A DNA stretch of 64,000 nucleotides from Flavobacterium aeripolare (GCF_013294025.1 NZ_JABSNL010000014.1:1-64000); one strand, 5' to 3'; counted from the first letter of the stretch, positions 53,585 through 62,059 are shown. The notes: generated by a model from the sequence alone, not told the origin. Numbers and translations: made by a program.

Positions 53585-54199
53585 TTAGAATAGACCATTA
53601 ATTTCAGCGTCAATTCTATTGAAAATAGTACCTAAATCCTCAGGATTGTCTACAAAATTAATATTATCAACATCAATGATTAATAGTTTACCACGGTCGT
53701 AGGTATGAATCCATGCTTCGTAACGCTCGTTTAAGCGGCTTAAATATTCGATAGAAATAGAATTCTCATATTCTCTTCCTCTCTTGTGAATTTGTCCCAC
53801 TAAATTGGGTATTGAGCTTCTCAAATAGATCAATAAATCAGGTGCTTTTACCGTTGACTCCATCAATTCAAATAAAGAAGAGTAGTTTTGAAAATCACGA
53901 TTTGTCATTAACCCCATAGCATGTAGGTTAGGTGCAAAAATGTGTGCATCTTCATATATTGTTCTGTCTTGGATGATCTTTTTTCCGCTTTCACGTATTT
54001 GCATCACTTGACGAAAACGGCTGTTCAAGAAATAAATTTGTAAGTTAAAAGACCAGCGCTCCATCTGGTGGTAAAAATCATCTAAGTAAGGATTGTCTAC
54101 GACGTCCTCATAATGTGGCTCCCATTTAAATTGTTTAGCTAGTAAACGCGTCAATGTTGTTTTTCCTGATCCTATATTTCCTGCTACTGCTATGTGCAT
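53585..54199 (-). CDS. Deoxynucleoside kinase
   Basis: 204 residues. A P-loop kinase of the deoxyadenosine/deoxyguanosine kinase (dNK) family, phosphorylating salvaged deoxynucleosides. P-loop GNIGSGKTT (residues 7-15), substrate region NPYLDDFYHQMERWSFNLQIYFLNSRF, IIQDRTIYEDAHIFAPNLHAMG (the conserved ERS/DRT-like motif) and LIYLRSSIPNLVGQIHKRGREYE with the lid arginines. Substrate choice (dA, dG or dC) cannot be read reliably. Monocistronic by position. Confidence 0.93.
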   Translation of the reverse strand: MHIAVAGNIGSGKTTLTRLLAKQFKWEPHYEDVVDNPYLDDFYHQMERWSFNLQIYFLNSRFRQVMQIRESGKKIIQDRTIYEDAHIFAPNLHAMGLMTNRDFQNYSSLFELMESTVKAPDLLIYLRSSIPNLVGQIHKRGREYENSISIEYLSRLNERYEAWIHTYDRGKLLIIDVDNINFVDNPEDLGTIFNRIDAEINGLF

Positions 54200-54445
54200 T
54201 ACGGTATTGCGATTTTATAATTGATAATTCCTTCTGATGTAAAAATAGCTAAAAATTAGGAGTCAATATAGAAAATTTTCAACGTTTTTTTTAGATTCAA
54301 AAGCTGTAATTCACCTTATGTATATATCAGTAGTGTAATGTTCCGTAGATGAATTGAAGGTTATTCATGCTAATTTTTAACAAAGTTGTTTGTGTTTTAA
54401 ATCAGTATCGCGCTTTGATTAGATCAGGAGTAGTAAGGGGTAAAA

Positions 54446-54477
54446 AAAAACGGCTACCTTGTTAGATAGCCGTTTTT
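54446..54477 (-). terminator. Terminator of metK
   Basis: An 11-bp stem (54446-54456 with 54467-54477, AAAAACGGCTA) with a 10-nt loop, 22 nt after the metK stop. A-rich flank gives Ts on the minus strand. Confidence 0.9.
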
Positions 54478-54498
54478 GTATATAATGTCAAGTGTTTT

Positions 54499-55749
54499 TT
54501 ACAACCCAAAAGCTGTTTTTACTTGGTCAACAAAATCTAATTTCTCCCATGTAAACAATTCTACTTCAACTGTTTTTGTTAATCCACCTGGAGCAGAAAA
54601 TGTTTTAGAAACGGTTTCTGGTGTACGTCCCATGTGCCCGTAAGCAGCAGTTTCGCTATAGATAGGGTTTCTTAATTTCAAACGTTGCTCGATAAAGTAA
54701 GGGCGCATATCAAAAATAGCTTCTACTTTTTTAGCGATTTCTCCATCAGTTAAATTTACCTTAGCAGTACCGTAAGTTTCTATAAAAATCCCCATTGGTT
54801 TTGCAACACCAATAGCGTAAGAAACTTGTACTAAAATTTCGTCTGCTACACCTGCAGCAACTAGATTTTTAGCGATATGACGTGTAGCATAAGCGGCACT
54901 TCTATCTACTTTACTTGGATCTTTACCAGAGAAAGCACCACCACCGTGAGCTCCTTTACCACCGTAAGTATCAACAATAATTTTTCTACCAGTTAAACCG
55001 GTATCACCGTGAGGACCTCCAATTACAAATTTCCCTGTTGGGTTAATATGGTATTGAATTGTGTCGTTAAATAAGTGTGCGCTATCTGGGTTTTTTGCAA
55101 TGATTCTTGGAATCAAGATTTCGATAATATCTTTCTTGATTTTCGCAAGCATCGTTTGCTCTTCGTCAAAATCATCATGTTGTGTAGAAATAACGATAGC
55201 ATCAATCCTTGTAGGCTTGTTGTCGTCGCTATATTCTAGTGTAACTTGTGATTTAGCATCAGGACGTAGGTAAGTGATTTCACTGTTTTCACGTCTTAAT
55301 AAAGCTAGTTCTTGTAATAATTTATGAGACAAATCTAATGCTAGTGGCATGTAGTTTTTAGTCTCATTTGTAGCGTAACCAAACATCATTCCTTGGTCAC
55401 CTGCTCCTTGCTCTTCTGGGCTAGAACGGTCTACTCCTTGGTTGATATCTGCTGATTGCTCATGAATAGCCGAAAGGATTCCACAAGAATTTGCTTCAAA
55501 CATGTATTCGCTTTTTGTGTAACCAATTTTTCTGATTACTTCACGAGCAATATGCTGTACGTCTAGGTATGTATTTGATTTAACTTCTCCAGCCAATATA
55601 ACTTGACCTGTAGTTACTAAAGTTTCACATGCTACTTTTGAATTAGCATCAAATGCTAAAAAGTTATCAATTAGTGCGTCTGATATTTGATCTGCAATTT
55701 TGTCTGGATGTCCCTCACTCACAGATTCTGACGTAAATAAATAAGCCAT
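54499..55749 (-). CDS. metK: S-adenosylmethionine synthetase
   Basis: 416 residues from the ATG at 55749 ([25 protein letters not shown]). The frame is open to 55890, but that part runs through the leader and its hairpin and is not family-like. The enzyme makes SAM from methionine and ATP. Motifs: [53 protein letters not shown] and [19 protein letters not shown]. It carries a roughly 30-residue insertion relative to E. coli MetK around [19 protein letters not shown]. It is transcribed away from metY, forming a divergent methionine/SAM pair. Confidence 0.97.
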   Translation of the reverse strand: MAYLFTSESVSEGHPDKIADQISDALIDNFLAFDANSKVACETLVTTGQVILAGEVKSNTYLDVQHIAREVIRKIGYTKSEYMFEANSCGILSAIHEQSADINQGVDRSSPEEQGAGDQGMMFGYATNETKNYMPLALDLSHKLLQELALLRRENSEITYLRPDAKSQVTLEYSDDNKPTRIDAIVISTQHDDFDEEQTMLAKIKKDIIEILIPRIIAKNPDSAHLFNDTIQYHINPTGKFVIGGPHGDTGLTGRKIIVDTYGGKGAHGGGAFSGKDPSKVDRSAAYATRHIAKNLVAAGVADEILVQVSYAIGVAKPMGIFIETYGTAKVNLTDGEIAKKVEAIFDMRPYFIEQRLKLRNPIYSETAAYGHMGRTPETVSKTFSAPGGLTKTVEVELFTWEKLDFVDQVKTAFGL

Positions 55750-55800
55750 AATAAATAGTATTTTTAAATTAAGCGAGAAAAAGGAATTGCAACAATAAAA

Positions 55801-55825
55801 GCTAAAGAAGAGTTTCTGCTTTAGC
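55801..55825 (-). promoter_or_regulatory. Hairpin in the metK leader
   Basis: GCTAAAG (55801-55807) and CTTTAGC (55819-55825) form a 7-bp stem with an 11-nt loop. On the minus strand it is followed by TTTTATTGTT, so it could act as an attenuating terminator about 50 nt before metK. No known SAM riboswitch motif was recognised in the leader. Confidence 0.4.
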
Positions 55826-55921
55826 ATTTTTTTTCTACTGAAATTTTTCAGCATCCACAATGAATTAGTTTCATTATGAAGAGGTTGCAATCAGTTCAAA
55901 TTTTTCCTCTTTATTAGAGCG

Positions 55922-55951
55922 CAAAGGTATGAAACCATTTTGAATTGCAAA
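55922..55951 (-). promoter_or_regulatory. Promoter of metK
   Basis: On the minus strand TTTG (55951-55948) and TACCTTTG (55929-55922) are separated by 18 nt. The transcript would start near 55915, leaving a leader of about 165 nt before metK. Confidence 0.65.
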
Positions 55952-56054
55952 TTAATCTTAACTATTTTTTAGTTTAAAATAAGTACTTCCATTACTTGCT
56001 TATTTTAGTGTAAAATAACATCTAAACTATAATTTGTTAATTCGATAAAAAATG

Positions 56055-56086
56055 TTTGGTAGTTTGATCTTTTCGTTGCAACTTTG
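56055..56086 (+). promoter_or_regulatory. Promoter of the metY leader transcript
   Basis: TTTG (56055-56058) and CAACTTTG (56079-56086, one mismatch to TAnnTTTG) are 20 nt apart. A start near 56092 would place the leader-peptide ATG about 13 nt into the transcript. Confidence 0.5.
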
Positions 56087-56104
56087 AATTATAAATAAGT
56101 AATA

Positions 56105-56173
56105 ATGTTAGTGATTAAACAAATGATGTGTATGACGTTTAAGGAGAAATCCTGGGAATGCGCTATTGTTTAA
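56105..56173 (+). CDS. Met/Cys-rich leader peptide upstream of metY
   Basis: A 22-codon reading frame beginning MLVIKQMMCMTFKEK. It has four Met (residues 1, 7, 8, 10) and two Cys (9 and 19), including the run Met-Met-Cys-Met at residues 7-10. It lies between a promoter-like sequence and a terminator, all upstream of a sulfur amino-acid gene. This is the classic arrangement of an attenuation leader peptide, where ribosome stalling at scarce amino-acid codons lets transcription continue. The peptide itself is not expected to have a function. Whether it is translated is unproven. Confidence 0.65.
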   Translation: MLVIKQMMCMTFKEKSWECAIV

Positions 56174-56200
56174 AATCTAACCATAAATAAGATTTGATAG

Positions 56201-56230
56201 AAAGCCTCCCAGATAACGGGAGGTTTTTTT
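56201..56230 (+). terminator. Attenuator terminator upstream of metY
   Basis: CCTCCC (56205-56210) and GGGAGG (56218-56223) form a 6-bp GC-rich stem followed by seven Ts. It lies between the leader peptide and the metY start. CTGGGA inside the leader frame (56152-56157) is complementary to TCCCAG (56207-56212) of the left arm, so a competing antiterminator can form. Confidence 0.7.
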
Positions 56231-56256
56231 ATACCTAATAACCAACTAAAAAAATT

Positions 56257-57534
56257 ATGAGCACAAACAAATTTGAAACAAATGCACTGCATGCTGGACA
56301 TGATGTAACGAAACACGCAGGAACAAGAGCGGTCCCTATTTACCAGACATCATCTTACGTCTTCAATAATTCTGAACATGCCGCAAACCTATTTGCACTT
56401 TCAGAGGCAGGATATATTTACACGCGTTTAAATAACCCTACAAACGATGTTCTAGAGCAACGTTTAGCAGCACTCGAGGGCGGAATTGCTGCTGTGGTGA
56501 CTGCATCTGGAACTGCTGCTATCACAACGGCTTTGTTGACGATATTAAAGACCGGTGATCATATCGTAGCTTCAAGTAGCTTGTATGGTGGGACTTTTAA
56601 TCTCTTGCAGTCAACTTTACCTAGATTAGGAATCACAACGACGTTTGTCGATCCCTCAAATCCTGAGAATTTTGCTCAAGCGGTTACTGATACTACTAAG
56701 GTGATTTTTATCGAAAGCTTAGGGAATCCTAAACTAGATGTTTTAGACATTGCGGCAATTGCAAGGTATGCTAAAGCGGCAAGGATTCCACTAATGGTAG
56801 ATAACACCGTCGCTTCGCCTTATTTATTAAATCCTATTGCGCACGGTGCAAATATTGTAATACATTCCCTGACTAAATATATTTCTGGAAACGGTACATC
56901 ACTAGGAGGAGCAATTATCGATGCTGGTACCTTTGACTGGAGTAGTGGCCGTTTTCCGGAATTCACAACTCCTAATGCAGGTTATCATGGTTTAGTATAT
57001 CACGATGCGCTAGGAGCAGCAGCTTTTATTGCAAGAGTTCGTATCGAGGGTTTACGTGATTATGGTGCAGCTTTAAGTCCGTTTAATGCTTTTCAAATTA
57101 TTCAAGGTTTAGAGACCTTAGCAGTACGTGTTCAAAAACACAGTGAAAACGGATTGGCATTAGCACAATGGCTAGAATCTCAAGAACAAGTGGCTTGGGT
57201 AAATTATCCTGGTTTAACTTCTAGTAAATATTATGACTTAGCGCAGCAGTATTTACCAAAGGGACAAAACGGACTAGTGACCTTTGGTCTAAAAGGAGGT
57301 TTTGAAGCAGCAAAAAAAGTAGCTGATGATACGGTTTTGTTTTCGCTTTTAGCAAATATAGGAGACACAAAATCATTAATAATTCATCCAGCGAGCACAA
57401 CACACCAGCAATTGTCAGACGAACAACAGCTAAGTTCGGGAGTGTCAAAAGATCTTATAAGATTATCGGTTGGTTTGGAGAATATCGACGATTTAAAAGC
57501 AGATTTACTTCAAGTATTTCAGCAATTAAAATAA
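56257..57534 (+). CDS. metY: O-acetylhomoserine sulfhydrylase (MetY-like)
   Basis: 425 residues, a PLP enzyme of the Cys/Met metabolism family. It should make homocysteine from O-acetylhomoserine and sulfide. The start FETNALHAGHDVTKHAGTRAVPIYQTSSYVF and RLNNPTNDVLEQRLAALEGG are MetY-like. PLP lysine is Lys207 (HSLTKYISGNGTSLGG). The C-terminal NIGDTKSLIIHPASTTHQQLSDEQ is standard. The length (about 425-430) fits MetY better than the shorter MetB/MetZ (about 390). It is divergent from metK, and a leader-peptide attenuator lies immediately upstream. Confidence 0.92.
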   Translation: MSTNKFETNALHAGHDVTKHAGTRAVPIYQTSSYVFNNSEHAANLFALSEAGYIYTRLNNPTNDVLEQRLAALEGGIAAVVTASGTAAITTALLTILKTGDHIVASSSLYGGTFNLLQSTLPRLGITTTFVDPSNPENFAQAVTDTTKVIFIESLGNPKLDVLDIAAIARYAKAARIPLMVDNTVASPYLLNPIAHGANIVIHSLTKYISGNGTSLGGAIIDAGTFDWSSGRFPEFTTPNAGYHGLVYHDALGAAAFIARVRIEGLRDYGAALSPFNAFQIIQGLETLAVRVQKHSENGLALAQWLESQEQVAWVNYPGLTSSKYYDLAQQYLPKGQNGLVTFGLKGGFEAAKKVADDTVLFSLLANIGDTKSLIIHPASTTHQQLSDEQQLSSGVSKDLIRLSVGLENIDDLKADLLQVFQQLK

Positions 57535-57751
57535 AGAGTTCTGGTGCTTTTGCCTAAAAAGTAGTAAAAGCTAAGTGCTAGGTTAACAAATTGTTATAGA
57601 ATTACAATCTCAAGTTATAATATTATTAACAGTGACCTAAAAACGCGTTAAAATATTGATTATCATTAGGAATACAGGAAAAAAATTTTCAAATTTGCTT
57701 CAAGATAAAAAAACAAGAAACAGTTTAGATTTTTAACCGAATATAGATAGT

Positions 57752-57817
57752 ATGAAAAGACATTTTTTTAAAAATATTTATTCTTCAATGAACATTTTAT
57801 TTATAAAAGTGGGCTGA
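57752..57817 (+). CDS. Possible 21-codon leader peptide
   Basis: A short frame (MKRHFFKNIYSSMNILFIKVG) ends 33 nt before a strong terminator, copying the layout upstream of metY. Composition is not clearly biased (three Phe, three Ile, two Met), so no effector amino acid is evident. It may be a chance frame. Confidence 0.3.
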   Translation: MKRHFFKNIYSSMNILFIKVG

Positions 57818-57850
57818 TCATATTCCAAAAGTAAAAGTTATAATAACTTC

Positions 57851-57883
57851 AACCCTTTTGGTATTTATCAAAAGGGTTTTTTT
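57851..57883 (+). terminator. Terminator downstream of metY / upstream of the 64-aa gene
   Basis: AACCCTTTTG (57851-57860) and CAAAAGGGTT (57869-57878) form a 10-bp stem followed by Ts. CCAAAAG (57825-57831) upstream can pair with CTTTTGG (57856-57862), giving a possible antiterminator. It could also simply end the metY transcript, though it lies over 300 nt from the metY stop. Confidence 0.8.
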
Positions 57884-57945
57884 ATACCAGCAAACAAGCA
57901 TTTTATTAGTAGCGCAAATAATTAACAAACAAAAAAAGAAACATT

Positions 57946-58140
57946 ATGAAAGCATTAAACACAGTTAGCAAAGCAGTAAACTTTTTAAAGAGTTTAAAAA
58001 CAAGAAAAAACATAATCAACATAACCGTAGATGATTTGGTTCACCCAAGATTTGGTTTTAATGATAAAGAAATAGGAAAAGCGGCAAATTCGTTGCAATT
58101 TTTGATGTATTCTAAAGAAAACGACACTCTTTTTATTTAA
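57946..58140 (+). CDS. Small protein of unknown function
   Basis: 64 residues, basic N-terminal half (MKALNTVSKAVNFLKSLKTRK) and a mixed C-terminal half (VDDLVHPRFGFNDKEIGKAANSLQFLMYSKENDTLFI). No signal peptide or membrane segment and no family I recognise. It has a plausible spacer from an upstream A-rich sequence, a terminator before it and another after it, so it would be its own transcript. Its location between metY and the SAM riboswitch is notable but gives no function. Confidence 0.5.
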   Translation: MKALNTVSKAVNFLKSLKTRKNIINITVDDLVHPRFGFNDKEIGKAANSLQFLMYSKENDTLFI

Positions 58141-58171
58141 TTGCTAGTGTCTACTTTTAATAGTGTTTTAC

Positions 58172-58220
58172 ACGCAGGTAATCTCTGAATTGTTATGTTC
58201 AGCGATGTCTTGCGTTTTTT
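58172..58220 (+). terminator. Likely terminator of the 64-aa gene
   Basis: An interrupted hairpin: outer ACGCA/TGCGT (58172-58176 with 58211-58215) and inner CTGAA/TTCAG (58185-58189 with 58198-58202), followed by seven Ts. Confidence 0.5.
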
Positions 58221-58322
58221 TGTTACAGATCGTTTCTAGTTTGAAAACTAGGCTAATAATATTTGCTCGTTACATAAAATAATAGTTTATTTGCATCATT
58301 AAGTTCACACACGTATTGAAAT

Positions 58323-58427
58323 GTTATAAAGAAAGGACGAGGGATTAGACCCGATGAAGCCTTAGCAACCCTTTGAGAAATCGAAGAAGGTGCTGCATTC
58401 TACCACTCCCAAAAGTGGAAAGATAAC
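58323..58427 (+). ncRNA. SAM-I (S-box) riboswitch
   Basis: Conserved S-box core is visible in order: P1 GTTAT paired with ATAAC at the end, the kink-turn region GGGATTAGACCC, GATGAAGCCTTAGCAACC, then GAAGGTGCTGCATTCTACC, and a P4 stem CCACT/AGTGG. It lies 76 nt before the MetX-ThrA fusion gene. SAM binding should lower expression of the gene. No strong terminator follows (only a 4-bp CTAG stem before a T-run), so control may be at translation or by a weak terminator. Confidence 0.93.
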
Positions 58428-58503
58428 AACAAGAATTTTTCTAGTATTTACCTAGTTTTTTCTTTTTAATATTTCCAAATACAAATCAAATTCAATAAAA
58501 GAT

Positions 58504-61500
58504 TTGACATTGGAAAATAAACCAACACACATAGCCATACAAAATTTCACCACACACAATGGTGCTGTTTATGCTGCCTTAAACTTAAGTTATCAGGTTT
58601 TTGGAGCGCCCCTGCATACTGCACCTATTATTGTGATAAATCATGCCTTAACAGGGAATTCTCAAGTGATTGGAGAATCGGGTTGGTGGAATGATATTGT
58701 AGGCATAGACAAAACAATTGATACTCGAAAATATACCATCGTCTCCTTTGACGTGCCTGGTAATGGTTTCAACTCAGCTACCATTGAGAACTACAGAGAT
58801 TTTATTGCTAGAGATATTGCTCGAATATTTATCGAAGGACTTCGCGCTTTAAAGATTGATTCTTTATTTGCCCTTATCGGAGGCTCGGTAGGAGGTGGAA
58901 TTGCCTGGGAAATTTTGGCCTTAGAGCCTAAACTAGCGCAAAACTTTATTCCCATCGCCACAGATTGGAAAGCGACAGACTGGTTGATCGCTAATTGTTA
59001 TTTGCAAGAGCAAATCTTGAATAATTCTAAAAAACCAATCGAAGATGCGCGCATACATGCCATGTTGTGTTACCGCACGCCAGAGTCATTCAAGGAAAAA
59101 TTTAATCGTGACATCAATGTACAGCTAGAGACTTTTCAAGTGGAAAGTTGGCTGAATTATCATGGAGAAAAATTAGAGAAAAGATTTCAACTTGCGGCTT
59201 ACAAAATGATGAATCAGCTTTTAAAAACGATTGATATTACTCGGAATCACGAGTCATTAGAATCAATCATTTCAAGAGTAGAAGCTAATATTTATATCGT
59301 AGGAATCAATTCGGATTTGTTTTTTACAGCAAAGGAGAATAGAGAAACCTACATGGAAATCAAGAAATTTAAAAATAATGTATTCTACAGCGAAATTGAC
59401 TCTGCACATGGTCATGATGCTTTCTTGATGGAATACGAACAATTAGACAATTTATTAGAAGTTGTTTTCAAAAATAAAAAGCAGATGAAAATAGTAAAAT
59501 TTGGTGGAAAATCTTTAGCTAATGGTGAAGGTATCGATACAGTTGTAAATATAATCGAGAATAAAATTAAGCAAGATGAAAAAATAGCAATTGTTGTTTC
59601 GGCACGAGGGAAAGCAACCGATGAATTAGACGATATCTTGACAATTGCTGCCAAAAACGGAAATTATAAGCCATTGCTCGAAAGTTTTAAAACCTACCAA
59701 AAGGATGGTTTTAATGCAGTCGATTTTTCGGCAGAGTTTGATAAACTGGACAAACTATTTGAAGGCGTAAGCTTGATTGGTGATTATAGCGACAAAATAA
59801 AAGACCAAGTACTAGCGCAAGGAGAAGTGCTTGCAGCAAAACTAGTGGTGTTTTTGTTAAACCAAAAAAACATTCCTGCAAAGCTAGCTGATACAAGAGA
59901 ACTAATTATTACCGATTCCAACTTTGGTGATGCGCAACCTTTAGATGCGATTTCGAAAAAGAATATTATCCAAGTTTTTAGAGATAATAAAGATTCGGTT
60001 TTAGTGCTTACAGGTTTTATTGGTTCGAATGCAAAACAAGAAACCACGACGCTAGGGAGAAACGGAAGTAATTATACGGCTTCTTTGATCGCAAATTATA
60101 TCAATGCCGAAGAATTGCAAAACTTCACACACGTAGACGGAATATACACGGCCAATCCTGAGTTGGTTCTTGATGCTAAAAAAATCGAATCCTTATCTTA
60201 TAACGAGGCGAATGAAATGGCCAATTTTGGGGCGAATATTTTGCACGCCAAAACAATCATTCCGTTGCTAGAAAAAAATATTCCACTGCGTATTTTGAAT
60301 ACGTTCAATCATGAAAATAAAGGAACACTAATTACGTCAAACTCTAACGCAAGCGGAATTAAAACCTTGTCTGTTTTAGAGAATGTGTCTTTGGTTAATC
60401 TTGAAGGAAGAGGATTGTTAGGGAAAACTGGTGTTGATGCCCGTATTTTTAAAGTAATGGGTGATAATGACATTAGTGTAAGTATCATTTCGCAAGGTTC
60501 GTCAGAACGAGGAATAGGCCTTGTAGTAGCGGCTGACAAAGCCACAAAAGCCATGATCGAATTAGAAAAAGAATTCGAAAATGACTTCTATTCTAAGGAT
60601 GTGAATAAAATTACGGTAGTTGACAATGTATCGGTGATTTCGATAATTGGTCAAGATTTGAGTACGTTTCATAAGCCTTATACCGCTTTGATCAAAAACA
60701 AAATCGTTCCTATCTTATTCAATAATACCGTTACAGGCAAAAATGTAAGTTTGGTGGTGAAAAAATCAGAGCTCAACAAAGCGTTAAACGTAATTCATGG
60801 AGAGATTTTTGGTGTAGCCAAGAAAATTAATATTGCCATTTTCGGACATGGATTAGTGGGAGGAACATTGATTAACCAAATTCTGGAATCGGCAAAAGCC
60901 ATCGAAAAAAGAAAAGATATTAAGCTGAATGTTTTTGCTATCGCCAACTCTAAGAAAGTACTTTTAAATAAAAACGGAGTTGCCGCTGATTGGAAAAACC
61001 AAATTGATACTAATGGCGCTTCGTACACTATTGATGATGTTATCGCTTATGCAAACGAACATCATTTAGAGAATTTGATCGCAGTTGACAATACTGCGAG
61101 TGCTACTTTTGTAGAAAATTATATCCCGTTAGCAGAGCATAGTTTTGATTTGATTTCGTCTAATAAAGTAGCTAACACTTTGAGTTATGGTTTTTATAAA
61201 GAATTGCGAAATGTACTAGCCGAAAATCAAAAGAATTATTTGTACGAAACCAATGTTGGTGCCGGTTTACCGCTTATCGATACTATCAAGTTGCTACACC
61301 TTTCGGGTGAAAACATTACAAAAATTAAAGGGGTTTTCTCAGGAACTTTGAGTTATTTGTTCAATCATTTTTCTGCTAAGGATGTTCCGTTCAGCGAAAT
61401 ATTAAAAGAAGCAATTGATAGTGGATTCACAGAGCCCGACCCAAGAGAAGATTTGTGTGGGAATGATGTAGGTCGAAAGTTATTAATTTTAGCTAGAGAG

Positions 61501-61896
61501 TTGGATTTACAAAACGAGTTTGATGAGGTTGCTATCCAAAATTTAATTCCGGAACACTTACGTGAAGGTAGCGCTGCCGATTTCTTGACTAAATTGAAAG
61601 AGTTTGATCCTATTTATGATAAAATAAAGAAAGATCAAAAACCAAATCACGTTTTAAGATACATAGGGGAGTTGTCTGGAGATTTACAACATGACAAAGG
61701 AATTTTGGAAGTAAAATTAGTTTCCGTACCTTCGGATACTGCTTTGGGTGGACTTAAAGGTTCTGATTCTTTCTTCGAAATTTACACAGAATCATATGGA
61801 GATCGTCCAATCGTAATACAAGGAGCCGGAGCCGGTTCTGCAGTTACTGCGAGGGGTGTTTTTGGAGATATTTTGAGATTGTCGGATAAGGGATAA
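58504..61896 (+). CDS. Trifunctional fusion: homoserine O-acetyltransferase (MetX) - aspartate kinase - homoserine dehydrogenase
   Basis: 1130 residues from TTG at 58504 (another TTG at 58510; no ATG upstream before the stop at 58453). Residues 1-327 are MetX-like: NHALTGNSQV, nucleophile Ser128 (GGSVGGG), INSDLFF and GHDAFL, so the triad looks intact. Residue 328 begins a ThrA-like part: aspartate kinase (MKIVKFGGKSLANGEG; TTLGRNGSNYTASLIA), ACT domains (about 625-770), then homoserine dehydrogenase with the Rossmann loop GHGLVGG (781-787), SNKVANT and GFTEPDPREDLCGNDVGRK. No stop separates the two parts. A SAM-I riboswitch lies upstream. Confidence 0.92.
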   Translation: MTLENKPTHIAIQNFTTHNGAVYAALNLSYQVFGAPLHTAPIIVINHALTGNSQVIGESGWWNDIVGIDKTIDTRKYTIVSFDVPGNGFNSATIENYRDFIARDIARIFIEGLRALKIDSLFALIGGSVGGGIAWEILALEPKLAQNFIPIATDWKATDWLIANCYLQEQILNNSKKPIEDARIHAMLCYRTPESFKEKFNRDINVQLETFQVESWLNYHGEKLEKRFQLAAYKMMNQLLKTIDITRNHESLESIISRVEANIYIVGINSDLFFTAKENRETYMEIKKFKNNVFYSEIDSAHGHDAFLMEYEQLDNLLEVVFKNKKQMKIVKFGGKSLANGEGIDTVVNIIENKIKQDEKIAIVVSARGKATDELDDILTIAAKNGNYKPLLESFKTYQKDGFNAVDFSAEFDKLDKLFEGVSLIGDYSDKIKDQVLAQGEVLAAKLVVFLLNQKNIPAKLADTRELIITDSNFGDAQPLDAISKKNIIQVFRDNKDSVLVLTGFIGSNAKQETTTLGRNGSNYTASLIANYINAEELQNFTHVDGIYTANPELVLDAKKIESLSYNEANEMANFGANILHAKTIIPLLEKNIPLRILNTFNHENKGTLITSNSNASGIKTLSVLENVSLVNLEGRGLLGKTGVDARIFKVMGDNDISVSIISQGSSERGIGLVVAADKATKAMIELEKEFENDFYSKDVNKITVVDNVSVISIIGQDLSTFHKPYTALIKNKIVPILFNNTVTGKNVSLVVKKSELNKALNVIHGEIFGVAKKINIAIFGHGLVGGTLINQILESAKAIEKRKDIKLNVFAIANSKKVLLNKNGVAADWKNQIDTNGASYTIDDVIAYANEHHLENLIAVDNTASATFVENYIPLAEHSFDLISSNKVANTLSYGFYKELRNVLAENQKNYLYETNVGAGLPLIDTIKLLHLSGENITKIKGVFSGTLSYLFNHFSAKDVPFSEILKEAIDSGFTEPDPREDLCGNDVGRKLLILARELDLQNEFDEVAIQNLIPEHLREGSAADFLTKLKEFDPIYDKIKKDQKPNHVLRYIGELSGDLQHDKGILEVKLVSVPSDTALGGLKGSDSFFEIYTESYGDRPIVIQGAGAGSAVTARGVFGDILRLSDKG

Positions 61897-61899
61897 AAT

Positions 61900-61921
61900 C
61901 CCCCTAACCCCCGAAGGGGGA
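61900..61921 (+). repeat. GC-rich palindrome R1
   Basis: A 22-nt unit (CCCCCTAACCCCC, GAA, GGGGGA) beginning 3 nt after the fusion-gene stop. It is identical to R3 at 62481-62502 and is the forward half of a pair with R2. Confidence 0.9.
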
Positions 61922-62026
61922 ATAAAGGATTGTAGATTAGCGACTTATGATTTCTGAATAAATAGGGTTTAAAATGAATATGAAAACTATATACTAATTT
62001 AAATAGGGACTTACCTCCAGTCTTGG

Positions 62027-62059
62027 CTCCCTTCCCTTCGGGGAGGGTTGGGGAGGGGA
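62027..62059 (-). repeat. GC-rich palindrome R2 (inverted partner of R1)
   Basis: A diverged unit in the opposite orientation (CCCTTCCC, TTC, GGGGAGGG, TTGGGGAGGGG) ending 5 nt before the osmC ATG. Its GGGTTGGGG can pair with CCCCTAACCC of R1, closing a loop over the whole gap. Confidence 0.8.

Noticed and set aside
55750..55890. Longer N-terminus for MetK
   Set aside because: The extra residues come from the transcribed leader and its hairpin; [17 protein letters not shown] is the family start.
57584..57596. Palindrome TAACAAATTGTTA after metY
   Set aside because: It resembles the AACAATTGTT site before the alcohol dehydrogenase gene, but AT-rich palindromes like this arise often by chance and no promoter lies next to it.
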